Shown here one piece after another: positions 8,167 to 16,403 of a DNA stretch of 64,000 bases (position 1 is the stretch's first letter; each line of letters begins with the position of its first letter). The notes beneath the pieces are model-generated. The model did not search any database. It was not told the origin of the DNA and worked only from the letters and a program-made list of their open reading frames with translations. Both the position numbers and the translations under genes were made by a program. The DNA comes from Pseudomonadota bacterium (lineage in GTDB: Bacteria; Pseudomonadota; Alphaproteobacteria; Caulobacterales; Caulobacteraceae). The stretch is from the NCBI GenBank assembly GCA_023451375.1, contig JAEXZS010000085.1, positions 13,666 to 77,665 on the forward strand, given 5' to 3'.

Positions 8167-9966
8167 ATGGCTGCTTACGAACTCATCGATCACGAATACG
8201 ACGTCGTCGTCGTCGGCGCCGGCGGCTCGGGCCTGCGCGCCGCCCTGGGCGCCGCCCAGCAGGGGCTGAAGGTCGCCTGCGTCACCAAGGTCTTCCCGAC
8301 CCGTTCGCACACGGTCGCGGCGCAGGGCGGCATCTCGGCCTCGCTCGGCAACATGGGCGAGGACAGCTGGCAGTGGCACATGTACGACACCGTCAAGGGG
8401 TCGGATTGGCTGGGCGACCAGGACGCCATCGAATACCTGGTCCGTAACGCGCCCAAGGCCGTTTACGAGCTGGAACACTGGGGCGTGCCCTTCTCGCGCA
8501 CCGAAGAAGGCAAGATCTACCAGCGCGCCTTCGGCGGCATGACCCGCAACTTCGGCGAGGGCCCGGTGCAGCGCACCTGCGCCGCCGCCGACCGCACCGG
8601 CCACGCCATCCTGCACACCCTCTACGGCCAGTCGGTTCGTCGCGAGGTCAAGTTCTTCGTCGAATACTTCGCGCTGGACCTGATCATGCAGGCCCAATCT
8701 GATGGGACCCAGGCCTGCACCGGCGTCACCGCGCTTCAGCTCGACACCGGCCAGATGCACCAGTTCCGCGCCAAGATGGTGGTGCTGGCGACGGGCGGTT
8801 ACGGCCGCGCCTACTTCTCGGCCACCTCGGCCCACACCTGCACCGGCGACGGCAACGCCATGGTGCTGCGCGCCGGCCTGCCGCTTCAGGACATGGAGTT
8901 CGTGCAGTTCCACCCCACCGGCATCTACGGCGCCGGCTGTCTGATCACCGAGGGCGCCCGCGGTGAAGGCGGCTATCTGACCAACTCGGAAGGCGAGCGC
9001 TTCATGGAGCGCTATGCGCCGACCGTGAAGGACCTGGCCCCGCGCGACATGGTTTCGCGCTCCATGACGATCGAAATCCGCGAAGGCCGCGGCGTGGGAC
9101 CGAACAAGGACCACATCTTCCTGCACCTGGACCACCTGGACCCGAAGATCCTGCACCAGCGCCTGCCGGGCATCTCGGAGTCGGCCAAGATATTCGCCGG
9201 CGTCGACGTGACCAAGGAGCCGATCCCGGTCCTGCCGACCGTCCACTACAATATGGGCGGCATCCCCACGAACTATCACGGCGAGGTGCTGACGCTGCGC
9301 GACGGCAACCCCGACAGCGTGGTTCCGGGCCTGATGGCCGTCGGCGAAGCGGCCTGCGTCTCGGTGCACGGCGCGAACCGCCTGGGCTCCAACTCGCTGA
9401 CCGACCTGGTGGTGTTCGGCCGCGCCGTCGGCCTGCGCTGCGGGGAAGTCGTCGACAAGGCCGCCGCCGTGCCGTCGGCGTCCAAGGCTCAGACCGACGC
9501 TCACCTGGCCCGGCTGGACCGCTTCCGCCATGCGAACGGCTCGACCCCGACCGCCGAGCTGCGCCTGTCGATGCAGCGCGCCATGCAGGCCGACGCGGCG
9601 GTGTTCCGCACCGGCGAGACCCTGCAGCAGGGCGTCGACAAGCTGCGCGCCATCGACGCCGCCGGCGCCGACATCAAGACCACCGATCGCGGCCTGATCT
9701 GGAACACCGACCTGGTCGAGACGCTGGAATACGACAACCTGGTGGCCCAAGCCCTGGTCACCATCGAGGGCGGCCTGAACCGGACGGAATCGCGCGGCGC
9801 CCATGCCCGCGAGGACTATCCGGACCGCGACGACGTCAACTGGATGAAGCACACCCTGGCCTGGAAGCGGCCGGGCGAGAACGTCCAGATCGATTACCGA
9901 CCGGTCCACAACTACACCATGACCAACGAAGTCTCGTATATCGAGCCCAAGGCGCGGGTTTACTAA
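8167..9966 (+). CDS. sdhA: Succinate dehydrogenase flavoprotein subunit
   Basis: Catalytic subunit of complex II, 599 residues, oxidising succinate to fumarate in the TCA cycle. The N-terminal dinucleotide fold VVVVGAGGSGLRAAL is followed by the FAD-linking histidine in TRSHTVAAQGG. Active-site motifs include HPTGIYGAG and REGRGVG, then HLDHL. GEAACVSVHGANRLGSNSL binds FAD. The C-terminal capping region ends in VSYIEPKARVY, the normal family end. The length is typical. Only 7 bp separate it from sdhD and 1 bp from sdhB. Confidence 0.98.
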   Translation: MAAYELIDHEYDVVVVGAGGSGLRAALGAAQQGLKVACVTKVFPTRSHTVAAQGGISASLGNMGEDSWQWHMYDTVKGSDWLGDQDAIEYLVRNAPKAVYELEHWGVPFSRTEEGKIYQRAFGGMTRNFGEGPVQRTCAAADRTGHAILHTLYGQSVRREVKFFVEYFALDLIMQAQSDGTQACTGVTALQLDTGQMHQFRAKMVVLATGGYGRAYFSATSAHTCTGDGNAMVLRAGLPLQDMEFVQFHPTGIYGAGCLITEGARGEGGYLTNSEGERFMERYAPTVKDLAPRDMVSRSMTIEIREGRGVGPNKDHIFLHLDHLDPKILHQRLPGISESAKIFAGVDVTKEPIPVLPTVHYNMGGIPTNYHGEVLTLRDGNPDSVVPGLMAVGEAACVSVHGANRLGSNSLTDLVVFGRAVGLRCGEVVDKAAAVPSASKAQTDAHLARLDRFRHANGSTPTAELRLSMQRAMQADAAVFRTGETLQQGVDKLRAIDAAGADIKTTDRGLIWNTDLVETLEYDNLVAQALVTIEGGLNRTESRGAHAREDYPDRDDVNWMKHTLAWKRPGENVQIDYRPVHNYTMTNEVSYIEPKARVY

Positions 9967-9967
9967 G

Positions 9968-10765
9968 ATGGTGCAGCTCACTCTCCCCAGGGGCTCCAAG
10001 CCGACCAAGGGCAAGGTCTTCAAGGCTCCGGCCGGCGCCAAGGACGTCAAGACCTACAAGGTCTATCGCTATGATCCGGAGGTCGACGCCGATCCGCGCT
10101 GGGATGTCTATGAGGTGCCGTCGGGCGACCACGGCCCGATGCTGCTGGACGCGCTGATCCACATCAAGAACGCCATCGACCCGACCCTGTCGTTCCGGCG
10201 CTCGTGCCGCGAGGGCATCTGCGGCTCCTGCTCCATGAACATCGACGGGCGCAACGCCCTGGCCTGCACCAAGGGCTGGGAGGAGTGCCAGTCGGCCAAC
10301 ATCACCATCGCGCCCCTGCCGCACCAACCGGTGGTCAAGGACCTGGTGACCGACCTGAGCCTGTTCTACGCCCAGTACGATTCCATCCAGCCATACCTCC
10401 AGTCCGACGAGCCGGACCCGGAGAAGGAACGGCTGCAGACCCCGGCCGAGCGCGAGAAGCTGGACGGTCTGTACGAGTGCATCCTGTGCGCCTGCTGCTC
10501 GACCTCCTGCCCCAGCTACTGGTGGAACCAGGAAGAGTATCTCGGCCCGGCGGCGCTGCTGCAGTCCTATCGCTGGATCGCCGACAGCCGCGACGACGCG
10601 ACGGACAAGCGCCTCGACGACCTCGAGGATCCGTTCAAGCTCTATCGCTGCCACACCATCATGAACTGCGCCCAGGTCTGCCCCAAGGGGCTGAACCCGG
10701 CCAAGGCCATCGCCGAGACCAAGAAGCTGATGGTCGCGCCGTCCCGCAACAAGCGCGCGGCCTGA
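9968..10765 (+). CDS. sdhB: Succinate dehydrogenase iron-sulfur subunit
   Basis: Subunit of 265 residues carrying electrons from the flavin to quinone. The [2Fe-2S] ligands lie in CREGICGSCSMNIDGRNALAC. The [4Fe-4S] and [3Fe-4S] ligands lie in CILCACCSTSC and CAQVCPKGLNP, with the remaining Cys in CHTIMNC. The W at WWNQEEYLGPAAL lines the quinone site. The family length is normal. It is the last gene of sdhCDAB; an 83-bp gap with no T-tailed terminator separates it from the next gene. Confidence 0.98.
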   Translation: MVQLTLPRGSKPTKGKVFKAPAGAKDVKTYKVYRYDPEVDADPRWDVYEVPSGDHGPMLLDALIHIKNAIDPTLSFRRSCREGICGSCSMNIDGRNALACTKGWEECQSANITIAPLPHQPVVKDLVTDLSLFYAQYDSIQPYLQSDEPDPEKERLQTPAEREKLDGLYECILCACCSTSCPSYWWNQEEYLGPAALLQSYRWIADSRDDATDKRLDDLEDPFKLYRCHTIMNCAQVCPKGLNPAKAIAETKKLMVAPSRNKRAA

Positions 10766-10816
10766 TATGTCCAATGGCGGCCTCTAGGAACACCGCCGCT
10801 ATGTGAGAGTTGCTGG

Positions 10817-10835
10817 AGGCGCGCGTGTCGCGCCT
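10817..10835 (+). promoter_or_regulatory. GC hairpin upstream of the DUF4142 gene
   Basis: A 7-bp perfect stem (AGGCGCG/CGCGCCT) with a 5-nt loop lies between sdhB and the DUF4142 gene, ending just before that gene's Shine-Dalgarno CAGGAG. There is no U-run, so it is not a clear Rho-independent terminator. It could stabilise the sdh 3' end or modulate translation of the next gene. Confidence 0.35.
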
Positions 10836-10848
10836 TCAGGAGCTCTCT

Positions 10849-11400
10849 ATGAAAAGACTTATGTTTTGCGCGGCCGCCGCGCTTCTCTCCGCCTGTAGTT
10901 CCATGCCGACCGGCCAGGCCGCGATGGTCGCCGAAGCCGCGATGGAGCAGCCCGCCCCCGCCGCCATGGACTTCGTGCGGATGGCCGGGGCCAGCGATCT
11001 GTACGAGATTCAATCTAGCCAGATCGTGATGCAGACGACGCAGAACGCGGATCTGCGCGCCTTCGCCCAGATGATGATCGACCACCACACTCAGACGACC
11101 GCGACCGTGACCGCCGCCGCCCGGGAAGCGGGCATGACGCCGCCGCCTCCGGCCCTCGACACGGCGAAGAGCCAGATGATCCGTGAGCTGCAGGCCGCCC
11201 AGGGCATGGACCGCGACATGCTCTACATCCGGCAGCAGGTGGCGGCGCATCGCGAGGCCCTGACTCTGCACACCAGCTATTCCAGGAACGGCGACACGCC
11301 TCAGCTGAAGGCGGCGGCGACCTCAGCCGTTCCCATCGTGGCGCGACACTACAACGCCGTCGTCGCCATGCAGGAAGGCGGCATGGACCACCAGATGTAG
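10849..11400 (+). CDS. DUF4142 lipoprotein
   Basis: Protein of 183 residues. The start is set by AGGAG 6 bp upstream and by the lipoprotein signal MKRLMFCAAAALLSAC, with lipobox LSAC and acylated Cys at about 16. The mature part is a DUF4142 helical bundle (about 45-180) with SDLYEIQSSQIVMQ, MIDHHTQT and the later ARHYNAVVAM. Its HH and H residues recall ferritin-like/DUF305 metal sites. Function is unknown; the family is often stress-associated. It is probably anchored in the outer membrane or facing the periplasm. Confidence 0.85.
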   Translation: MKRLMFCAAAALLSACSSMPTGQAAMVAEAAMEQPAPAAMDFVRMAGASDLYEIQSSQIVMQTTQNADLRAFAQMMIDHHTQTTATVTAAAREAGMTPPPPALDTAKSQMIRELQAAQGMDRDMLYIRQQVAAHREALTLHTSYSRNGDTPQLKAAATSAVPIVARHYNAVVAMQEGGMDHQM

Positions 11401-11445
11401 GTGGAGGAGGCGGGGCGGCCGCGACCGCCCCGCCTGTATGTCGGA

Positions 11446-12294
11446 TCAGGCCGCCAGCGGTTCGCCCATCTGGCAGCGTTCGAGTTCGACCGGGTCGTGG
11501 GCGCAGATCATGCGCACGCCCGCCGAGCGGTCCAGCGACAGTTCGCGCAGACGCCGCTGGTTGGCTAGTCGCGCCTCGCGGTCGACCTCCATGAGGTTCT
11601 GATAAAGCCGCAGGCCCGGGGTGCATCGGCGCTCGGGCTTTCGCACTTCGTCCCGATGGAAGTAGGCGTCGCCGGCGTGCAGCAGCCAGCCGTCCGCGCC
11701 CTGTACGGCGACACCGGCATGGCCCCAGGTGTGACCGGCCAGCGGCGTCAGCAGGATTTCCGGCGGCAGCCCCTGAAGATCCCTTACCGCCTCGAACCCG
11801 AACCAGGGCTCGCCCTTGCCGCCGTCATAGGCGACCCAGTCGGAAACGCCGTCGTACTGCATCGGGCGATAGCGCTTCCGAGACGTCACGCCGCCGTCCC
11901 CACGCCTCGCGGCGTCGAGTTCGGTCGTCGTCACGTGAACGCGCGCTTCAGGAAAGTCCTCGATGCCGCCGGCGTGATCAAAGTCGAGGTGGGTCAGGAT
12001 AATGTGGCGCACGTCGCGGGCGGAGAAGCCCAGCGCCTCGACCTGGCGCAGAGCCGTCTCCTCCTCGCGGAAGCGGATGTTCATCAGCGCGTGCATCAAC
12101 CGGCTGGTGCGAGGGTGGGGCGCCCGCACATCCTTCAGTCCATAGCCGGTATCGACCAGCACCAGGCCGGACGTGGGCGTCTCGATCAGCAGACAATGGC
12201 AAACCAGGCGGGCGAACACTCCATGGCTGCAGCCGTCCATCAGCCGCCCGCCCAGGGGACAATCGGTGCCGCAGTTGAGGTGATGAATCTTCAT
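11446..12294 (-). CDS. MBL-fold metallo-hydrolase
   Basis: Protein of 282 residues, taking the start MKIHHLNCGTDCPLGG; the frame continues 17 codons upstream without a better site. Metal motifs are THLDFDHAGG, GHTWGH, HAGDAYF and a final CAHDP. The usual HxHxDH reads HLDFDH, with Asp in the second position, a variant common in the lactonase-like subgroup. The nearest relatives by motif are N-acyl-homoserine-lactonase-like and other cytosolic MBL enzymes. The substrate is unknown. It is divergent from the ferredoxin gene. Confidence 0.9.
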   Translation of the reverse strand: MKIHHLNCGTDCPLGGRLMDGCSHGVFARLVCHCLLIETPTSGLVLVDTGYGLKDVRAPHPRTSRLMHALMNIRFREEETALRQVEALGFSARDVRHIILTHLDFDHAGGIEDFPEARVHVTTTELDAARRGDGGVTSRKRYRPMQYDGVSDWVAYDGGKGEPWFGFEAVRDLQGLPPEILLTPLAGHTWGHAGVAVQGADGWLLHAGDAYFHRDEVRKPERRCTPGLRLYQNLMEVDREARLANQRRLRELSLDRSAGVRMICAHDPVELERCQMGEPLAA

Positions 12295-12364
12295 TTTTCC
12301 CGAACCCGCCGCGGGCAGGCCAGTTCCGGATTGCGAACCTTCCAAAGCGCGCTATGACCCCGGC

Positions 12365-12685
12365 ATGCCCAAGATCACCTACATCGAGCATGACGGGACC
12401 GAGCACGTCGTCGACGTGAAGCCGGGGCTGTCCGTCATGGAAGGCGCGATCCGCAACAGTGTGCCGGGCATCGACGCCGATTGCGGCGGCGCCTGCGCCT
12501 GCGCCACCTGCCACGTCTATGTCGACGAGGCCTGGCGCGCAGCAACCGGCCAGCCCAGCGCCATGGAGGAGTCGATGCTGGACTTCGCCGAGGAGGTGGA
12601 GCCGAACTCGCGCCTGTCGTGCCAGATCCGCGTCTCAGACGCGTTGGACGGCCTGATCGTCCGCCTCCCCGAGAACCAGCACTGA
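12365..12685 (+). CDS. Adrenodoxin-type [2Fe-2S] ferredoxin
   Basis: Protein of 106 residues beginning MPKITYIEHDGTEH. The cluster ligands are in DADCGGACACATCHVYV and LSCQI, the C-x5-C-x2-C...C pattern of vertebrate-type or ISC-type ferredoxins. The acidic MEESMLDFAEEVEPNSRL is the partner-binding helix region. It likely passes electrons to cytochromes P450, Rieske oxygenases or Fe-S assembly. It could serve the Rieske oxygenase at 4449, but that is only a guess. One base separates it from the following kinase gene. Confidence 0.95.
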   Translation: MPKITYIEHDGTEHVVDVKPGLSVMEGAIRNSVPGIDADCGGACACATCHVYVDEAWRAATGQPSAMEESMLDFAEEVEPNSRLSCQIRVSDALDGLIVRLPENQH

Positions 12686-12686
12686 C

Positions 12687-13499
12687 ATGACGCGGGTCGA
12701 TCCGGACGTCCTGGCGATCGTAGGGCGGCTGATCGACGAGGCGAGCCGCGAAGACGGACGCCCGCCGGTCATCGGCGTAGCGGGGGCGCAGGGCTGCGGG
12801 AAATCGACGCTCGCGGCCGAGGCGGCCGTCGTCTTCGGCGCCGTCGCCCTTTCGCTCGACGACGTCTATCTGACACGGGCCGAACGCCTGGTCCGCTCAC
12901 GTGACCTCCATCCTCTGTTCGCCACGCGCGGGCCGCCCGGAACGCACGATCTGGCGCTGCTAAACGGCGTGCTTGATGCGCTGCAAGCCGCCGGGCCTGA
13001 CGCCGCGACGCCGCTGCCGGCTTTCGACAAGCTGGCCGACGAAAGGCGTCCCGAGGCGGATTGGCGCGTGGTGCGCGGTCGACCCCGCGCCGTCATCCTC
13101 GAGGGCTGGTGCCTCGGCGCCCTGTCCCAATCCGAAGAGGCTGTGCACTCGCCGCTCAATGCGCTGGAACGGGAAGACGACCCCCAGGGCGTATGGCGAC
13201 GCGGCGTCAATGCGCGGCTGGCCGGCGAGTATGCGGCGGTGTTCGCGCGGCTGGATCGGACGCTTTACCTGCGACCGCCAGCTTTCGAGCAGGTGCTGGA
13301 CTGGCGTTGCGAGCAGGAGGCGGCGCTGCTGGGCGTCGCGAAGCTGCCGTCCGGGCGCCGCGCCGAACTGGGCCGCTTCGTCCAGCACTTCGAGCGGCTG
13401 ACGCGGCGCATGATGGACGGCGGGGTCCGCGCCGACGCCATGGTCCGGCTTGACGCGGATCGCCGCGCCGTCGCCACCGGCGGCGTCGGGGCGCGTTAG
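12687..13499 (+). CDS. P-loop kinase, D-glycerate 3-kinase-like
   Basis: Protein of 270 residues. Walker A is GVAGAQGCGKST near residue 32 and a Walker-B-like SLDDVY follows. RGPPGTHDLALL and VILEGWCLGA match the PRK/uridine-kinase-like D-glycerate 3-kinase (GLYK, yeast YGR205W) family. It would phosphorylate D-glycerate to 3-phosphoglycerate in the photorespiratory or glyoxylate branch, but the substrate is not proven. It starts 1 bp after the ferredoxin stop, so the two are probably co-transcribed. Confidence 0.8.
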   Translation: MTRVDPDVLAIVGRLIDEASREDGRPPVIGVAGAQGCGKSTLAAEAAVVFGAVALSLDDVYLTRAERLVRSRDLHPLFATRGPPGTHDLALLNGVLDALQAAGPDAATPLPAFDKLADERRPEADWRVVRGRPRAVILEGWCLGALSQSEEAVHSPLNALEREDDPQGVWRRGVNARLAGEYAAVFARLDRTLYLRPPAFEQVLDWRCEQEAALLGVAKLPSGRRAELGRFVQHFERLTRRMMDGGVRADAMVRLDADRRAVATGGVGAR

Positions 13500-13506
13500 C
13501 GGGGCT

Positions 13507-13863
13507 GTGGGTTGGTTCGGTCCAAAATTCGGTCGCGCTTCCGATCCCGACGATCGCCGGGGGGAGCCGCGCCGGGCGGCGAACGCGCGCGGCGTGGTGT
13601 CCGGGCCCGGACTGGAGATGACCTGCGTCATCGCCGACCTGTCCGTCTCCGGCATGCGGCTGCGGCTGGACCGAAACGCCGCCCTGCCCCGCGAGGTGGT
13701 GGTCATCGACGTCTCGGAGGCGCTCGCCTATCCGGCTTCGGTCGTCTGGCAGAAGGGGCAGGAAGCCGGAATCAAACAGGCCGGCCCGACCTCGCTGAGA
13801 GGCCTGGTGCCGGCCCGGATGGCCGCCGCGCGCGACGCCTGGCTTCGCGCGGGCGGCCGTTAG
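13507..13863 (+). CDS. PilZ-domain protein
   Basis: Protein of 118 residues from a GTG at 13507. The PilZ signature is RRGEPRRAANARG (RxxxR-like) followed by DLSVSGMRLRL (the D/NxSxxG motif), as in small c-di-GMP-binding proteins. Strands such as PASVVWQKGQEAGI follow, closing the barrel. An upstream in-frame ATG at 13450 would overlap the kinase gene by 50 bp and adds low-complexity sequence. It probably reads c-di-GMP and acts on an unknown partner. It follows the kinase gene by 7 bp and converges on hsp20. Confidence 0.75.
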   Translation: MGWFGPKFGRASDPDDRRGEPRRAANARGVVSGPGLEMTCVIADLSVSGMRLRLDRNAALPREVVVIDVSEALAYPASVVWQKGQEAGIKQAGPTSLRGLVPARMAAARDAWLRAGGR

Positions 13864-13876
13864 GCGGGAAGACGGC

Positions 13877-14362
13877 TCAGGCCGCCTTCGCCTTCTTGTC
13901 CGCCTCGCCCTGGACCTGCCCCTCGATCAGAGGCGTGCCCGAGCCGATCTCGATGCGGCGGGGCTTCAGGGCCTCGGGCAGCTCGCGCTTCAGCGAGATC
14001 GACAGCAGGCCGTTGACCAGGTTGGCGTCGGTGACGACCACATAGTCGGCCAGCTGGAACCGGCGCTCGAAGTCACGCTCGGCCAAGCCGCGATGCAGAT
14101 AGGTCTTCTGCGGCTGGTCGTCGTTGGCGGTCTTGCGGCCGGTGACGGTCAGCAGGTTCTCCTTCACCTCGATGTTCAGCTCGTCGGGGGTGAAACCGGC
14201 GACGGCGATCTCGATGCGATAGGCGTTCTCGCCCGTGGTCTCGATATTGTAGGGCGGATAGCCGGTGTCCTGGCTGGTGCGCGCGGCGCTCTCCAGCAGG
14301 TTGGCCAGACGGTCGAAGCCCACGGCCGACCGGTACAGCGGGGTGAAATCATAGGTACGCAT
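13877..14362 (-). CDS. Small heat-shock protein Hsp20 (IbpA type)
   Basis: Holdase chaperone of 161 residues. The N-terminal arm MRTYDFTPLYRSAVGFDRL is typical of IbpA/HspH of alphaproteobacteria. The alpha-crystallin domain (about 35-125) contains YPPYNIETTGENAYRIEIAVAGF and HRGLAERDFERRFQLADYV, then NGLLSISLKRELPE, and ends with RRIEI, the IxI-type tail. The start is fixed by AGGAGG six bases before ATG 14362. The preceding leader and promoter carry heat-control signals (separate entries). Confidence 0.95.
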   Translation of the reverse strand: MRTYDFTPLYRSAVGFDRLANLLESAARTSQDTGYPPYNIETTGENAYRIEIAVAGFTPDELNIEVKENLLTVTGRKTANDDQPQKTYLHRGLAERDFERRFQLADYVVVTDANLVNGLLSISLKRELPEALKPRRIEIGSGTPLIEGQVQGEADKKAKAA

Positions 14363-14418
14363 CAGCATCCTCCTGAGGATCAGCAAGGTTGAGCCGCCCG
14401 GCGTTTTGGCCCGGACGG
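14363..14418 (-). promoter_or_regulatory. ROSE-like RNA thermometer in the hsp20 leader
   Basis: Read on the minus strand, the leader ends CCTTGCTGATCCTC-AGGAGG-ATGCTG-ATG. The Shine-Dalgarno AGGAGG can pair with the just-upstream ATCCTC, and the UUGCU that marks ROSE elements lies directly 5' of that anti-SD. A second GC hairpin precedes it (complement of 14394-14401 with 14411-14418, one G-U pair). This matches the 3' end of ROSE thermometers found before alphaproteobacterial small heat-shock genes, which melt at high temperature to free the ribosome site. Confidence 0.6.
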
Positions 14419-14494
14419 ATGGAGCTCAGTCCTGCCGGCCCGAAATCGGCTCCGGCGGGTCTGGAGAGCCCGGGATCGGCGCTCTCGGAGGCTG

Positions 14495-14522
14495 AGATGG
14501 GATCGGCGGACAGGCCGTCAAG
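14495..14522 (-). promoter_or_regulatory. Sigma-32-type heat-shock promoter for hsp20
   Basis: On the minus strand CTTGACG (complement of 14516-14522) is followed after 13 bases by TCCCATCT (complement of 14495-14502). This fits the RpoH pattern CTTGAAA-N(13-14)-CCCCATNT with few mismatches. A start site near 14488 would give a leader of about 125 nt ending in the ROSE-like hairpin. Confidence 0.55.
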
Positions 14523-14612
14523 GGCCGCGCGTCAATTCGTCGACCGCCCCGAAAGCGCCATTGGCCTGTCGCCCCGGCCTGCTATGGAGAAGGGCAATCC
14601 GGGAGGACATTC

Positions 14613-15383
14613 ATGCGTCTCGCCATCGTCGGTCTCGCCGCCGTTCTCGTCTCCGCCCTGCCCGCCGCGGCCCAGACCCCGCCACGGTCGGCGCTCTCCA
14701 CCGCCATTCCAACGCCGCAGGAAGACGAGGCGCTGCTGGCGGCGGTCGCCTCGACCACGCGCCCGGAAGCCGACCGCGCCCGCGACGCCGCGCGCCGTCC
14801 GTACGAGGCCCTGACCTTCTGGGGCCTGACGCCGGGCATGACCGTGGTCGAGATCGAACCCGGCGGGGCCAGCTGGTGGCGCCACATCCTGGAGCCCTAC
14901 GCCGCCGCCACCGGCGGCCGTTACGTTCCCGTCAATCGCCCGTTGGAAGGCATGGTCGTCGCCGATGGTTCGGCTGACCTCATCCTGGTGGCGCGCGCCT
15001 TTCACAACTGGTCCCGCAGCGGTCGGACCGAACCTTATCTGGCGGCCTTCTTCACGGCGCTGAAGCCCGGCGGGATCCTGGCCGTTGAGCAGCATCGCAG
15101 CGTCGAGGGCCTGAACGTCGCCGACGTGGCCGGAACCGGCTATGTGCCCGAGAGCTACGTCATCAAGGCCGCTCAGGACGCCGGTTTCGTGCTGGAGGCG
15201 CGCAGCGAGCTGAACGCCAACCCGAAGGACGACCGCGACCACCCGTTCGGCGTCTGGACCCTGCCGCCTATCCGCCGCAGCTCCGACGACCAGGGCCGCA
15301 CCCTGAGCGCCGACGAGCGGGCCGCCTTCGACGGCGTCGGCGAAAGCGACCGGATGACGCTGCGCTTCCGCAAGCCGGAATGA
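14613..15383 (+). CDS. Exported methyltransferase-like protein (copy 1)
   Basis: Protein of 256 residues with a Sec signal peptide (MRLAIVGLAAVLVSALPAAA) and GGGAGG as Shine-Dalgarno. The Rossmann-like part begins at GLTPGMTVVEIEPGGASWW. The usual glycine-rich SAM loop is altered. ALKPGGILAVEQH follows as in class I methyltransferases (predicted methyltransferase COG4798). The C-terminal motif NANPKDDRDHPFGVWTLPP...GESDRMTLRFRKP is shared with the next gene. SAM is not expected in the periplasm, so the catalytic role is uncertain. It is probably the first gene of a three-gene operon. Confidence 0.8.
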   Translation: MRLAIVGLAAVLVSALPAAAQTPPRSALSTAIPTPQEDEALLAAVASTTRPEADRARDAARRPYEALTFWGLTPGMTVVEIEPGGASWWRHILEPYAAATGGRYVPVNRPLEGMVVADGSADLILVARAFHNWSRSGRTEPYLAAFFTALKPGGILAVEQHRSVEGLNVADVAGTGYVPESYVIKAAQDAGFVLEARSELNANPKDDRDHPFGVWTLPPIRRSSDDQGRTLSADERAAFDGVGESDRMTLRFRKPE

Positions 15384-15488
15384 TCCGCGAGGACCGTCAG
15401 GCGTTTTGACCCCGCCGCCGAACCTGATTAAGCCCGTTTTCGCCGAGGTTCGTCGGGCGCGGGGGCCGATGCTCTGCGGGGATGTTTG

Positions 15489-16403
15489 ATGGCCGATCTT
15501 CCAGCGATCCATAGGGGCGTCTCCCGTCGCGCCATGCTCGGCGGGGCCGCCGGCCTAGCCCTGGCGGGCTTGGTCGGCTGCGGGCGCGAAGAGGCGCGCA
15601 AGGTTGACGCGCCGCCCGCGCCCCAGGGTCCGCCGGAAGGCTCTCTGGAATGGGCCATCGCCGGAAGCTGGCGATCGGCCCAGGACAAGGCGCGCGACGC
15701 GGCGCGCCACCCGATGGAGACGCTGCGCTTCTTCGGCCTGCAACCGCGCATGACGGTGGTGGAGTTCTGGCCCGGCAGCGGCTGGTACACCGAGATCCTG
15801 GCCCCCTATCTGGCCCACGGCGCCGGGACCTTCATCGGCGCCCTGTTCCCGGAAGGACCGACGGCCGATCCGGCCCAGGCCGCGCTGAACGCGGCCTTCC
15901 GCACCCGCTTTTCCTCCGATCGGCGCCTGTTCGGCGAGCCGCAGTTCTCCATCTTCGGCGCCGCCAGCGGACCCGTGGCCCCGCCGGGCACGGCGGACAT
16001 GGCCCTGTTCCTGCGCACCCTGCACGGCTGGATGGCCGCCGGCATCGCCGAAAAGGCCTTCGCGGACGCCTACGCCGCGCTGAAGCCGGGCGGCGTCCTG
16101 GGGGTGGAGCAGCACCGGCTGGGTCCGGAGGAAGACCAGGATCCCGTGGCCGCCAACGGCTACGTTCAGGAGGCCTTCGTGCGCCAGCTCGCGGCCGAGG
16201 CCGGCTTCGTCTTCGTCGCCGCCTCCGAGGTCAACGCCAACGAGAAGGACACCAAGGACCATCCGTTCGGGGTCGACACCCTGCCGCCGATGCGTCTGAC
16301 CGCGCCGCGCGGCCAGCCGGCCGATCCCGAGTTCGACCGGTCGAAGTATGACGAGATCGGCGAAAGCGACCGCATGACCTTGAAGTTCAGGAAGCCCCAG
16401 TGA
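15489..16403 (+). CDS. Exported methyltransferase-like lipoprotein (copy 2)
   Basis: Protein of 304 residues, a paralogue of the preceding gene. The N-terminus MADLPAIHRGVSRRAMLGG has a twin-arginine signal running into a lipobox-like LVGC at about residue 31. MTVVEFWPGSGWYTEILAPYL is a more complete SAM-binding loop than in copy 1. ALKPGGVLGVEQHR follows. The C-terminal block NANEKDTKDHPFGVDTLPP...GESDRMTLKFRKP is nearly identical to copy 1. Tat export suggests that it folds, perhaps with cofactor, before export. The stop overlaps the hydrolase start by 4 bp. Confidence 0.8.
   Translation: MADLPAIHRGVSRRAMLGGAAGLALAGLVGCGREEARKVDAPPAPQGPPEGSLEWAIAGSWRSAQDKARDAARHPMETLRFFGLQPRMTVVEFWPGSGWYTEILAPYLAHGAGTFIGALFPEGPTADPAQAALNAAFRTRFSSDRRLFGEPQFSIFGAASGPVAPPGTADMALFLRTLHGWMAAGIAEKAFADAYAALKPGGVLGVEQHRLGPEEDQDPVAANGYVQEAFVRQLAAEAGFVFVAASEVNANEKDTKDHPFGVDTLPPMRLTAPRGQPADPEFDRSKYDEIGESDRMTLKFRKPQ

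Noticed and set aside
8104..10050. Long open frame of 648 codons on the minus strand
   Set aside because: It is antisense to sdhDAB. The coding strand shows clear family motifs; the antisense product has none and reflects GC-rich codon bias.
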